In this document: piece after piece, positions 1 to 7,868 of the stretch
Layout: each line of letters starts with the position of its first letter
Numbering within the stretch: the stretch's first letter is position 1
Assembly (NCBI GenBank): GCA_947631445.1
Contig: CANRLN010000014.1
Location: 1-40,312 of the forward strand
Reading direction: 5' to 3'
DNA length: 40,312 nt
Source: an uncultured Clostridia bacterium
GTDB lineage: Bacteria; Bacillota; Clostridia; Oscillospirales; Ruminococcaceae
Position numbers and translations under genes: made by a program
Notes under the pieces: generated by a model
Told to the model about the DNA's origin: nothing
The model's database searches: none
The model's input: only the letters and a program-made list of their open reading frames with translations

Positions 1-54
1 GGCGAAGTTAACATTGAGATGAAAAACGGTATGCCAGTACATTTTAAATTATAA
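1..54 (+). CDS. C-terminal end of a gene cut by the window start
   Basis: Frame 1 is open from the first base and reads GEVNIEMKNGMPVHFKL before a TAA stop at 52-54. Nothing else follows in this frame and the rib promoter starts 31 bases later, so this is most simply the tail of an upstream plus-strand gene. The 17 visible residues are too few to assign a family. No terminator hairpin is obvious between this stop and the next promoter. Confidence 0.45.
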   Translation, partial: GEVNIEMKNGMPVHFKL

Positions 55-85
55 TCCATGCAAAAAATTTAATTTGCAAAACCTC

Positions 86-114
86 TTGACAAAATGAAAT
101 ATTTGTAGTATAAT
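86..114 (+). promoter_or_regulatory. Sigma-A promoter of the riboflavin operon
   Basis: A perfect TTGACA (86-91) and a perfect TATAAT (109-114) are separated by 17 bases. The predicted transcript starts at about 121, just before the FMN aptamer, so the riboswitch lies at the very 5' end of the leader. Confidence 0.9.
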
Positions 115-123
115 ATATTTAGT

Positions 124-231
124 ATCTTCGGGGTATGTGTAATTCATAACCGGCAGTGACAGTCTGCGAGCCTTTTTTGGTTGATTTGGTGCAATTCCAA
201 AACCGACGGTAAAGTCCGGATGAGAGAAGAT
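124..231 (+). ncRNA. FMN riboswitch aptamer (RFN element)
   Basis: The conserved RFN blocks appear in order: ATCTTCGGGGTA at the 5' end, AACCGGCAGTGACAGTCTGCGAG, GATTTGGTG..ATTCCAAAACCGACGGT, then AAAGTCCGGATGAGAGAAGAT. The closing stem P1 pairs 124-129 (ATCTTC) with 226-231 (GAAGAT). In this family FMN binding represses downstream rib genes; here the next genes are the whole riboflavin pathway, which fits. The expression platform is the terminator hairpin that follows. Confidence 0.96.
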
Positions 232-251
232 TTATTATAAGACTTGCTATA

Positions 252-286
252 CCCCGAAACTGTATTGTTTCGGGGTGTTTTTGTTT
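252..286 (+). terminator. Riboswitch-controlled intrinsic terminator and antiterminator switch
   Basis: CCCCGAAAC (252-260) pairs perfectly with GTTTCGGGG (267-275) around a 6-base loop, followed by a T-rich run (276-286). The alternative pairing is also visible: ATACCCCGAA (249-258) is the exact complement of TTCGGGGTAT (127-136), which contains the 5' half of P1. FMN binding locks P1 and frees 252-260 to form the terminator; without FMN the 127-136 strand can capture it. Inferred mechanism: transcription attenuation. The GGGGTG inside the hairpin could also act as a weak Shine-Dalgarno sequence, adding a translational effect. Confidence 0.9.
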
Positions 287-290
287 GGAG

Positions 291-1373
291 ATGATTAAAA
301 TAGATTTTATGGAATATGCCGTGGAACTTGCTAAAAAAGGTGTTGGCTTTACCAACCCTAACCCCCTTGTTGGTGCGGTTATAGTAAAGGACGGCGAAAT
401 AATCGGCGAGGGATACCACGAAAAATATGGTTCTCTCCACGCCGAACGAAACGCACTTAAAAATTGCCTTGAAAGAGGTAATTCTCCAAAGGGTGCAGAT
501 ATGTATGTTACCCTTGAACCTTGTTGCCACCACGGAAAACAACCCCCCTGCACCGAGGCGGTCGCCCAAAGTGGAATTAAAAGAGTTTTTGTTGGTTCAT
601 ACGACCCCAACAAATTGGTAGGTGGCAAGGGAATAGAATATTTAAAAGCACATGGAATAGAGGTTGTGGAAAATTATAAGCGTGAACTTTGTGATGCTCT
701 CAACCCAATATTCTTTAAATTTATAACTTACGGTAAGCCGTATGTAACCGTGAAAATTGCAAAGACAATTGACGGCTTTATTGCCACCAAAACAGGAAAT
801 TCTAAATGGATAACTGGCGAATTGGCAAGACTGGAGGGACACAAATTAAGAAAACAACATTCTGCAATACTTGTTGGAATAAATACAGTACTTGCCGACA
901 ATCCAACCTTAAACTGCCGATGTGAAAATCCAAGCAACCCAACAAGAATTGTTTGCGACAGCCTGCTCAGAACGCCGATTGATTGTAATCTTGTCAAGAC
1001 GGCTAAAGAAATTCCGCTTATAATAGCCTGCACAAATCAAGCCGACCAAACAAAAAAAACAAAGCTTGAACAAGCAGGAGCGACCATTCTTGAATTTGAG
1101 GGAAAGCGTGTTGATATGCAAAGGCTATTTGAAAAACTCGGTGAAATGAAAATGGACAGTGTTTTGGTTGAGGGTGGAGCGGAAATTGCTTATAGCGTTA
1201 TTGGTTTTGCGGATAAAATTGTTACTTTTACTGCTCCAAAAATTTTTGGCGGAAAGGGCAAAAATTGTATTGGCGGTGAGGGTGTTGAAAAAGCGTCAGA
1301 TGCCTTTGAATACAAATGCACAAACCTAAAAATGCTTGGTGATGATATTATGGCGGAATACGAAAGGAAATAA
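291..1373 (+). CDS. ribD: Bifunctional riboflavin biosynthesis deaminase/reductase RibD
   Basis: RibD carries out steps two and three of riboflavin synthesis: deamination of the GTP cyclohydrolase II product, then NADPH-dependent reduction of the ribosyl side chain. The N-terminal cytidine-deaminase-like domain (about residues 1-145) shows TNPNPLVGAVIV, the HAERNAL zinc/proton-shuttle motif and the PCCHHGKQPPC zinc-binding pair. The reductase domain follows from KPYVTVKIAKTIDGFIAT to the end. Length (about 360 aa) is normal. The start is uncertain: ATG 291 lies directly after GGAG, ATG 309 gives the usual MEYAVELA beginning but is 18 bases from that site, and TTG 285 is also possible. It is the first gene after the FMN riboswitch, two bases before ribE. 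Confidence 0.96.
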   Translation: MIKIDFMEYAVELAKKGVGFTNPNPLVGAVIVKDGEIIGEGYHEKYGSLHAERNALKNCLERGNSPKGADMYVTLEPCCHHGKQPPCTEAVAQSGIKRVFVGSYDPNKLVGGKGIEYLKAHGIEVVENYKRELCDALNPIFFKFITYGKPYVTVKIAKTIDGFIATKTGNSKWITGELARLEGHKLRKQHSAILVGINTVLADNPTLNCRCENPSNPTRIVCDSLLRTPIDCNLVKTAKEIPLIIACTNQADQTKKTKLEQAGATILEFEGKRVDMQRLFEKLGEMKMDSVLVEGGAEIAYSVIGFADKIVTFTAPKIFGGKGKNCIGGEGVEKASDAFEYKCTNLKMLGDDIMAEYERK

Positions 1374-1375
1374 CT

Positions 1376-2008
1376 ATGTTTACAGGAATTGTTGAGGAAG
1401 TTGGAATTATAAAGGAAATAGGCAATAATTCGACAAAGCTTATAATATCGGCAAAAAAGGTGTTGGAAAGCACTCGGCTTGGCGATAGCATAGCCGTGAA
1501 CGGTGTTTGCCTTACGGTCACTCAAATGGAAAAGGATTTTTTCTGTGCCGACTGCACCCACGAAACCCTTAACAAGAGTAGCCTTGGCGATTTAAAAAAA
1601 GGTAGCCGTGTAAACCTTGAAAGAGCAATGCAATTGGGCGGTAGATTTGGCGGTCATATTGTGCTGGGTCATGTGGACGGAACGGGCAAAATTATTTCAA
1701 GGGTCAAGGACGGCGAAAGCATTATTTTGACTGTTGGAGCAGAAAAAAAACTGCTTAAATATATAGTAGAAAAAGGCTCGGTTACAATTGACGGCATAAG
1801 TCTTACGGTTGCAAGCGTTTCAACCGACCGATTTTCCATTGCACTTATCCCACACACAATGAGCGAAAACACCACAACCATAAACGACAAGGTAAATGGC
1901 GAGAGGGTAAATATAGAATGTGATATACTGGGAAAATACATTGAAAAACTCTGCGGAAAATCTAACAATATAACAATGGATTTTCTTGCAAGCAATGGTT
2001 TTTGTTAG
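1376..2008 (+). CDS. ribE: Riboflavin synthase, alpha subunit
   Basis: This enzyme dismutates two molecules of 6,7-dimethyl-8-ribityllumazine to riboflavin plus the pyrimidine precursor. It begins with the hallmark MFTGIVEEVG, and its two lumazine-binding barrel repeats are visible: the first includes GDSIAVNGVCLTV, the second GSVTIDGISLTVASV at the equivalent place. GGHIVLGHVDGTGKI links them. At 210 aa it has family length. The ATG follows AAAGGAAATAACT and lies two bases after the ribD stop, implying translational coupling. Some genomes call this gene ribC; I use ribE for the synthase. Confidence 0.96.
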   Translation: MFTGIVEEVGIIKEIGNNSTKLIISAKKVLESTRLGDSIAVNGVCLTVTQMEKDFFCADCTHETLNKSSLGDLKKGSRVNLERAMQLGGRFGGHIVLGHVDGTGKIISRVKDGESIILTVGAEKKLLKYIVEKGSVTIDGISLTVASVSTDRFSIALIPHTMSENTTTINDKVNGERVNIECDILGKYIEKLCGKSNNITMDFLASNGFC

Positions 2009-2036
2009 TTTTTAAATAAAAAGGAGTGTTAAAAGA

Positions 2037-3254
2037 ATGAATAATGATTTTTCAACGGTAGAGCAGGCGGCACAGGCTTTAAAAAATGGTGAGGTTATAC
2101 TGGTTATTGATGACCCCGACCGAGAAAACGAGGGCGACCTTATCTGTGCGGCGGAATTTGCTACAACCGAAAATATTAATTTTATGGCAAAGTATGCAAA
2201 GGGTCTTATCTGCACACCAATGAGCAGTGAATATGTTCAGAAGTTGGGTCTTTCCCAAATGGTAAATGTTAATACGGACAATCATTGTACTGCTTTCACA
2301 CAATCTATTGATTATATTTCAACTACAACCGGAATCTCAGCCGAAGAACGTGGACTTACCGCAAGAATGTGTGCAGATGATAACGCTAAACCAGAGGATT
2401 TCCGCCGTCCGGGGCATATGTTCCCACTGGAGGCAAAGGCGGGCGGAGTTTTAGAACGTAACGGACACACAGAGGCAACCGTTGACATGATGAAGATTGC
2501 AGGACTTAAGCCAGTGGGCATTTGTTGTGAGATAATGCGTGAGGACGGAACAATGATGCGTACTTCCGAACTTTTGGAATTTGCCAAAGAGTTTAATCTT
2601 AAAATTATTACTATTAAAGATATTCAAAAATATCAGAAAATTAATTTTAAGTTTATGAAAGAGGTTTCTCATGCTAATCTGCCAACCGAATATGGCGATT
2701 TTGAAATACATGGTTTTCAAAATATTATAAATGGGGAACATCACATTGCACTTACAATGGGCGATATTGCTGACGGAAAACCGGTTCTTTGCCGTATGCA
2801 CTCAGAATGTTTGACCGGTGATGTATTTGCATCTAAAAAATGTGATTGTGGGGCTCAACTTCACGAGGCTATGACCAAAATTTCAAAACAAGGTCGAGGG
2901 GTTCTGCTTTATCTTAGACAAGAGGGACGAGGAATAGGACTTATCAATAAAATTAAAGCATACGCCCTTCAACAGCAGGGTTTTGACACAGTAGACGCTA
3001 ATATAAAGCTGGGTTTTGATGCGGATTTGCGTGATTACAGTTGTGCCGCACAGATATTTAAACATCTTGGTGTAAATTCTGTCGAACTTATGACCAACAA
3101 CCCATTGAAAATAGATGCTCTTAAAGAATATGGCATTAAAGTTGAAAAACGTGTGCCAATTCAGATACACAGCAACAAGCAGAATTATTTTTATCTTAAA
3201 ACCAAACAACACCGTATGGGGCATTTGGTGGACTACGACAACGAAAACAATTAA
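2037..3254 (+). CDS. ribBA: Bifunctional DHBP synthase / GTP cyclohydrolase II RibBA
   Basis: It supplies both precursors of riboflavin: 3,4-dihydroxy-2-butanone 4-phosphate from ribulose 5-phosphate (N-terminal half) and the formamido-pyrimidine from GTP (C-terminal half). The RibB half shows DDPDRENEGDL and RRPGHMFPLEAKAGGVLER. The RibA half starts near residue 205 and has RMHSECLTGDVFASKKCDCG with the three zinc cysteines, LRQEGRGIGL and LGFDADLRDY. Length 405 aa is typical, and both active sites look intact. The start ATG follows AAAAAGGAGTGTTAAAAGA. It is the third gene of the rib operon, 28 bases after ribE. Confidence 0.97.
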   Translation: MNNDFSTVEQAAQALKNGEVILVIDDPDRENEGDLICAAEFATTENINFMAKYAKGLICTPMSSEYVQKLGLSQMVNVNTDNHCTAFTQSIDYISTTTGISAEERGLTARMCADDNAKPEDFRRPGHMFPLEAKAGGVLERNGHTEATVDMMKIAGLKPVGICCEIMREDGTMMRTSELLEFAKEFNLKIITIKDIQKYQKINFKFMKEVSHANLPTEYGDFEIHGFQNIINGEHHIALTMGDIADGKPVLCRMHSECLTGDVFASKKCDCGAQLHEAMTKISKQGRGVLLYLRQEGRGIGLINKIKAYALQQQGFDTVDANIKLGFDADLRDYSCAAQIFKHLGVNSVELMTNNPLKIDALKEYGIKVEKRVPIQIHSNKQNYFYLKTKQHRMGHLVDYDNENN

Positions 3255-3295
3255 TAATTTATAGTTAACAATTTATTTTAAAGGAGTTTTTTATT

Positions 3296-3760
3296 ATGAA
3301 AATTATTGAAGGAAATTATCAGGCAAAAGGCAAAAAGTTTGCAATTGTAGCGGCAAGATTTAACGAATTTATCGTTTCAAAGCTTGTAAGCGGTGCGGAA
3401 GATACCCTTGTTCGCCACGGCGTTAAAGATGATGATATAACACTTGCTTGGGTTCCCGGAGCTTTTGAAATTCCTCTTGCAGCAAAAAGCCTTGCACAAA
3501 GCGGACAGTTTGACGCTATTATCTGCCTTGGTGCGGTTATCAGAGGTTCAACAAGTCATTATGATTACGTTTGTGCCGAGGTTTCAAAGGGAATTGCAAG
3601 TGTCGGTCTTGAAGCTGAAATTCCTGTAATGTTCGGTGTTATTACAACCGACAATATCGAGCAGGCTATCGAAAGAGCCGGCACAAAAGCAGGCAACAAG
3701 GGCAGTGATGCCGCTATGGGTGCTATCGAAATGGTTAATCTTCTGCAGGGGATAAACTAA
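3296..3760 (+). CDS. ribH: 6,7-dimethyl-8-ribityllumazine synthase
   Basis: Lumazine synthase condenses DHBP with 5-amino-6-ribitylaminouracil; the product goes to RibE. Family motifs are clear: [16 protein letters not shown] at the N-terminus, [31 protein letters not shown] with the substrate-contacting GST stretch, and [17 protein letters not shown]. The catalytic histidine region (SHYDYV) is present. Length of 154 aa is normal for this icosahedral enzyme. The ATG follows AAAGGAGTTTTTTATT. Its stop overlaps the start of the next gene by one base (TAATG), binding that gene into the operon. Confidence 0.97.
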   Translation: MKIIEGNYQAKGKKFAIVAARFNEFIVSKLVSGAEDTLVRHGVKDDDITLAWVPGAFEIPLAAKSLAQSGQFDAIICLGAVIRGSTSHYDYVCAEVSKGIASVGLEAEIPVMFGVITTDNIEQAIERAGTKAGNKGSDAAMGAIEMVNLLQGIN

Positions 3761-4542
3761 TGGATATAAAGGCAGTATTTTTTGACATTGACGGCACAAT
3801 CTGCACCGATGATACAAAGCATTTTATTCCAGAAAGTACTAAAAAAGCTATTGTGGCACTTAAAAAAAATGGAATACTTACCTTTATAAATTCGGGCAGG
3901 GTTGCCTGCTCCATTCCCGATTTTATAACAGATATGAATTTTGACGGCTATGTTTGCGGTTGCGGAACATATATAAAAATAGAAAATAAAATACTTTTCC
4001 GCAACCGACTTTCTGAAAGTCTTTGCAGGTCGATTGTAGATGTATGCAAAAGTTGTAATTTAGCGGCACTTTATGAAAGCCATGAGGGAATATACATCGG
4101 CAGTCAAAGGCAGGAAATAGAAAAGTTTCAGAAAATTGTAGCTATTTTTAAGGCACAAAGAGAAGTTCCCGAGATTGAAAGGATTGAACATAGATTGTTT
4201 GACAAGTTTTGTGTTTTCTATGATGAGCAAAGCGATATTGACAGTTTTAAGAAATTTATTAAAAATAAATTTGATTTTATCGACCGTGGAAATTTTGGGG
4301 AAATTGTTCCAAAAGGTATTTCAAAGGCAACAGGAATTGATTTTGTGCTGAAAAAATATGGTCTTAGCCGAAAAAACTGTTGTGTCATTGGCGATAGCCT
4401 TAACGACCTGCCAATGTTTGAAATTGCAGGGCTTTCAATTGCTGTTGGTAAAACTCCCCTTTCCCCCTATGCCGACTATGTAACGCAGGAGCTGGAGCAG
4501 GACGGAGTGTACAATTCGTTTAAACATTTCAGCCTTATCTAA
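3760..4542 (+). CDS. Cof-type HAD phosphatase, candidate riboflavin-pathway phosphatase
   Basis: A HAD-superfamily hydrolase of the Cof/type IIB cap subclass. Motif I is FFDIDGTICTDD with both catalytic aspartates, motif II is INSGR, the motif III lysine lies in PKGISKATGIDF, and motif IV is GDSLNDLPMF. The cap lies between motifs II and III. At 260 aa it is a normal member. Known: in Bacillus subtilis, Cof-like HAD proteins such as YcsE and YwtE dephosphorylate 5-amino-6-(5-phosphoribitylamino)uracil, a step with no dedicated universal enzyme. Inferred: because its ATG overlaps the ribH stop and no terminator intervenes, this gene probably supplies that step. A generic sugar-phosphate phosphatase remains possible. 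Confidence 0.9.
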   Translation: MDIKAVFFDIDGTICTDDTKHFIPESTKKAIVALKKNGILTFINSGRVACSIPDFITDMNFDGYVCGCGTYIKIENKILFRNRLSESLCRSIVDVCKSCNLAALYESHEGIYIGSQRQEIEKFQKIVAIFKAQREVPEIERIEHRLFDKFCVFYDEQSDIDSFKKFIKNKFDFIDRGNFGEIVPKGISKATGIDFVLKKYGLSRKNCCVIGDSLNDLPMFEIAGLSIAVGKTPLSPYADYVTQELEQDGVYNSFKHFSLI

Positions 4543-4573
4543 AAGCTGTTATTAATTAAAATAAAACAAGTTT

Positions 4574-4598
4574 GTTCCTCCGTCTTAGGCGGGGGAAC
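4574..4598 (+). terminator. GC-rich hairpin after the riboflavin operon
   Basis: GTTCCTCCG (4574-4582) pairs with CGGGGGAAC (4590-4598), with one G-T pair. It lies 32 bases after the last rib-operon stop, as a terminator would, but the sequence after it is ATTTATAATAA rather than a clean T-run. It closely resembles the hairpin at 7869-7895, so it may instead be a small dispersed palindrome. Confidence 0.55.
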
Positions 4599-4638
4599 AT
4601 TTATAATAATTATAACAAAAAAATTTTTGGAATATAAT

Positions 4639-4738
4639 TTATGACATTTTGTTTTTAGGTTGAAAATATTGCTTTTTAATTTTGGATATTTGTACTTTTT
4701 AACTAAACAATTGGATAAAAAAATGTAAAATGTCATAA
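4639..4738. repeat. 100-bp element with 12-bp perfect inverted ends
   Basis: TTATGACATTTT (4639-4650) and AAAATGTCATAA (4727-4738) are perfect inverted repeats around about 76 AT-rich bases with no gene. The outer TA on each side could be a target duplication of the kind made by IS630/Tc1-mariner transposases, making a MITE one reading. A promoter-distal hairpin RNA is the other. The 4543-4857 intergenic stretch holds otherwise only the hairpin before it and the promoter after it. Confidence 0.4.
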
Positions 4739-4764
4739 AAAAGATTACAACTTTAAGATTTTTG

Positions 4765-4793
4765 TTGTAATATAGAAAAAAATGTGGTATAAT
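4765..4793 (+). promoter_or_regulatory. Promoter of the VanY-like gene
   Basis: TTGTAA (4765-4770), 17 bases, then TATAAT (4788-4793) with an upstream TG making an extended -10 (TGGTATAAT). The downstream gene starts 64 bases further on. Confidence 0.7.
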
Positions 4794-4857
4794 AGTAGTA
4801 CAATATCTGATTATAATAAAATTGATTTAAAACTTATCGGAAGGAGATTTTCTTATT

Positions 4858-5949
4858 ATGGCAAATTCAAATATATGGAAACGTCTTAAATATCGTAACT
4901 GTGCCTTTGCCCTTGCAGGTCTTTTGCTTATCGTTCTGGGCATAGCTTCAGCCTGCGAAAAAATGGAAGCACAAAAAATATTAAACACAAAATCAACTTC
5001 TGAAAACACCACCGATACGCAGGACTCAATACAAAAACGAAGTTTTATTACGGTCGAACAGAACAACTCAACCAATCTTGGTCTTGGAACGCTTGCCCTT
5101 GTCAACAGCAAACATAAATTTATGGCAGGTCAGCCAAACGATTGCGTTTCTTCTTATGGATATATTTTTAATGAGGACGGCGACAAGATTTTTTCAATAA
5201 AAAGTCTTGATGTCAGCCTTAAACCATTCGCCCTTAAAAGCTTTTCTGAAATGTGCAATGATTACTATAAAAAGTCCAAATCTTGTGCTGTTATGATGAC
5301 ATCAGGCTTTCGCACCGAAAAGCAACAGCAGGAACTTTATGAAAATGCTAAAACAGAGCTGAAAAATACCAGCGATGGCGACCAGGTGGAAATTGGAGTT
5401 GAAAAAGGCGGATATAGCGAATTTCAAACTGGGCTTAGTTGTTATCTGCTTGCATACGAAGACGGATTGACCGTTTCGCTTGACGAAGTGGATACTTATG
5501 ACTGGCTTATAAACAATTGTCATCTTTATGGTTTTGTTCAAAGATACCCCGAAAACAAAGCGGACTATACCCGTAAATCTGCAACCAAATCCATTTTGAG
5601 ATATGTTGGACTTCCTCACAGCGGAATTATGCAAAAGGAAAACATCTGCCTTGAAGAATATACGGATTTTATTAAAAAATATAGCTTTGAAAAGCCTTAT
5701 GAATATTTCAGCCATTCGGGAGCAAAATATCTTGTTTATTATACCCCAAAATCTCAAACAGATATTACTAAAATAAAGGTTATGACCGACTATAATGGCA
5801 ATCCTTATCCTTATTGCATTTCGGGAAACAATGTTGATGGGTATGTAACCGCCGTGAACACCTCCGGAAGTGATTCATTGTTTATAAAAAACGATGAATT
5901 TATAACAACAACCTCTGACGACGATAAATTGCTTACCGATATTGAATAG
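4858..5949 (+). CDS. Membrane-anchored VanY-like (M15B) protein lacking zinc ligands
   Basis: An N-terminal signal anchor (CAFALAGLLLIVLGIASAC, about residues 14-32) precedes a serine/threonine-rich linker and a fold with M15B D-Ala-D-Ala carboxypeptidase landmarks: VMMTSGFRTEKQQQELY, YSEFQTGLSCYL, WLINNCHLYGFVQRYPENK and LRYVG. In active members these are SxHxxGxAxD and ExWHxRYVG. Here the first His is Phe189, the Asp is Tyr196, the catalytic Glu position is Thr243 and the last His is Ile246. All metal ligands therefore appear lost while the scaffold stays. I infer a pseudoenzyme at the cell surface, perhaps binding peptidoglycan stems or regulating another peptidase. The ATG follows GGAAGGAGATTTTCTT. 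It is a single-gene unit with its own promoter and terminator. Confidence 0.85.
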   Translation: MANSNIWKRLKYRNCAFALAGLLLIVLGIASACEKMEAQKILNTKSTSENTTDTQDSIQKRSFITVEQNNSTNLGLGTLALVNSKHKFMAGQPNDCVSSYGYIFNEDGDKIFSIKSLDVSLKPFALKSFSEMCNDYYKKSKSCAVMMTSGFRTEKQQQELYENAKTELKNTSDGDQVEIGVEKGGYSEFQTGLSCYLLAYEDGLTVSLDEVDTYDWLINNCHLYGFVQRYPENKADYTRKSATKSILRYVGLPHSGIMQKENICLEEYTDFIKKYSFEKPYEYFSHSGAKYLVYYTPKSQTDITKIKVMTDYNGNPYPYCISGNNVDGYVTAVNTSGSDSLFIKNDEFITTTSDDDKLLTDIE

Positions 5950-5960
5950 CATTAGTTTTA

Positions 5961-5993
5961 TTTCTCCGCATTTGTGCGGAGAAATTTTTATTT
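5961..5993 (+). terminator. Intrinsic terminator after the VanY-like gene
   Basis: TTTCTCCGCA (5961-5970), loop TTTG, TGCGGAGAAA (5975-5984), then TTTTTATTT. It starts 11 bases after the stop codon and ends the transcript cleanly. Confidence 0.92.
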
Positions 5994-6062
5994 AAGTTTA
6001 TATTTTAAAACCAATGAAATATTAACAATTACTTAAAATTTCAAAAAATAAGAATTAACTTA

Positions 6063-6091
6063 TTGACAAATGTCGAAAAAAGTTGTATAAT
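6063..6091 (+). promoter_or_regulatory. Promoter of the acetolactate synthase gene
   Basis: Perfect TTGACA (6063-6068), 17-base spacer, perfect TATAAT (6086-6091). The leader to the ATG is about 40 bases, too short for a T-box or leader-peptide attenuator, so any branched-chain amino-acid control must act at the promoter or on the enzyme. Confidence 0.9.
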
Positions 6092-6135
6092 AAAAACGAT
6101 ATTGAAATTTACAGATATATTGGAGGAAGACTAAA

Positions 6136-7824
6136 ATGTTACTTACCGGTTCAGATATTATTATTGAATGTTTGCTCGAACAGGGCGTTGACACCGTTTT
6201 CGGCTATCCTGGCGGTGCTGTTTTGAATATTTATGACTCACTTTATATGTATTCGGACAAAATTCACCATGTTATTACAGCCCACGAACAAGCTGCTTGC
6301 CACGCTGCAGACGGTTATTCCAGAACAAGCGGTAAAACCGGCGTGGTTATCGCAACCAGCGGTCCGGGAGCAACCAACCTTGTCACAGGTATTGCCACCG
6401 CTAATATGGACTCTATCCCCCTTGTGGCAATCACAGGAAATGTAGGCACTTCTCTGCTTGGTCTTGAAAGCTTTCAGGAGGTAGATATCTGCTCTATCAC
6501 CAAGGCTATTACCAAGAAAAATTATATTGTAAAAGATGTAAACAATCTTGCAGACACCATTCGTGATGCTTTCTATACCGCAAACAGCGGAAGAAAAGGT
6601 CCTGTTCTTATAGATATTCCAAAGGATATAACAGGTGCAAAGTGCGAATATACCGCACAAAAGCCAAAAAAAATTACTGTCGACATCCCAAACGGCATTG
6701 AACAACAAATCAAGCAAGCTGCTGAAATTATTAATTCTGCCGAAAGACCTCTTGTGTATGTTGGCGGTGGTGTTGTTTCCTGCGATGCACAGCCTGAACT
6801 TGCTGAATTTATCGATAAAATAAACGCTCCTGTATCCCTTTCGCTTATGGGTCAAACAGCTTTTGACAACACCCGTAAAGAATACATAGGTATGCTGGGT
6901 ATGCACGGCACAAAAACTGCTTCGCTTGCTCTTTCAAACGCTGATGTTATGATTGTGTTTGGCTCAAGATTTTCCGACCGTGTTTACTGCAACAAGGATA
7001 CTTTTGCGGACGGAACAAAGATTGTTCATGTGGATATCGACCCTAAGGAGATTAACAAGAATGTAAATGCAGACTGCAAGGTTGTAGGCGACCTCAAATA
7101 TGTTATTGCAGAAATAAACAAACTTGTAAAACCTGTAAAGCATACCGAATGGCTCGGTCAGATTGCACAGTGGAAAAATGATTACAGACTTTTTATGAAA
7201 CCTATAAATGCCCAATCAGATTTGCTCCCTGCTGATGTTATCACCACCCTTGCAAAGCTTACAGACAATCAAGCTATTATTACAACAGAGGTTGGACAAC
7301 ACCAAATGTGGGCTGCTCAGTTCTATGACTTTAAAAACCCTCGTTCTTTTGCTTCCAGCGGCGGACTCGGAACAATGGGATACGGTCTTGGTGCGGCAAT
7401 CGGTGCAAAATGTGCCAACCCCGATAAAACGGTTGTAAATATCGCAGGAGACGGAAGTTTCTTTATGAACCTTAACGAACTTTCCAGCCTTGCAAAACAT
7501 AAACTCCCTGTAATCGAACTTGTTTTCAACAATGATGTTCTTGGAATGGTTCGTCAGTGGCAAAGACTTTTCTATGCAACACGTTTTTCGCAAACATTTG
7601 TTGAAAGAGGAACAGACTTTATGAAACTTGCTGATGCTTTTGCAATCAAAGGCATTAGAATTACAAAGAAATCCGAAATTGAGGAGAAACTCAAAGAGGC
7701 TATTGAATGTGGTAAGCCTTGCCTTGTTGAATGTATTATTGACAAGGATATTAATGTTCTTCCAATGGTTCCTGCCGGTGCGGACATAAGCGAACCAATT
7801 ATGGAACTTAAAATTGACGATTAA
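6136..7824 (+). CDS. ilvB: Acetolactate synthase large (catalytic) subunit
   Basis: This ThDP enzyme joins two pyruvates to acetolactate, the first common step of valine/leucine/isoleucine synthesis. The N-terminal PYR domain shows VFGYPGGAVLNIYD and the catalytic glutamate in AHEQAACHAADGYSR; TSGPGATNLVTGIATA follows. The central FAD/DHAP domain spans about residues 190-330. The C-terminal PP domain has the GDGSFFMNLNEL..VFNN ThDP-Mg motif. Length 562 aa is typical of the FAD-containing biosynthetic type. SD TTGGAGGAAG precedes the ATG. No regulatory subunit gene (ilvN/ilvH) or other ilv gene follows; a GC-rich hairpin comes 44 bases after the stop. The catabolic AlsS type is a less likely alternative. 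Confidence 0.93.
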   Translation: MLLTGSDIIIECLLEQGVDTVFGYPGGAVLNIYDSLYMYSDKIHHVITAHEQAACHAADGYSRTSGKTGVVIATSGPGATNLVTGIATANMDSIPLVAITGNVGTSLLGLESFQEVDICSITKAITKKNYIVKDVNNLADTIRDAFYTANSGRKGPVLIDIPKDITGAKCEYTAQKPKKITVDIPNGIEQQIKQAAEIINSAERPLVYVGGGVVSCDAQPELAEFIDKINAPVSLSLMGQTAFDNTRKEYIGMLGMHGTKTASLALSNADVMIVFGSRFSDRVYCNKDTFADGTKIVHVDIDPKEINKNVNADCKVVGDLKYVIAEINKLVKPVKHTEWLGQIAQWKNDYRLFMKPINAQSDLLPADVITTLAKLTDNQAIITTEVGQHQMWAAQFYDFKNPRSFASSGGLGTMGYGLGAAIGAKCANPDKTVVNIAGDGSFFMNLNELSSLAKHKLPVIELVFNNDVLGMVRQWQRLFYATRFSQTFVERGTDFMKLADAFAIKGIRITKKSEIEEKLKEAIECGKPCLVECIIDKDINVLPMVPAGADISEPIMELKIDD

Positions 7825-7868
7825 TAATTTTTTGGGGTTATTAAAAAAATTCAAAACTTTAATCTACT

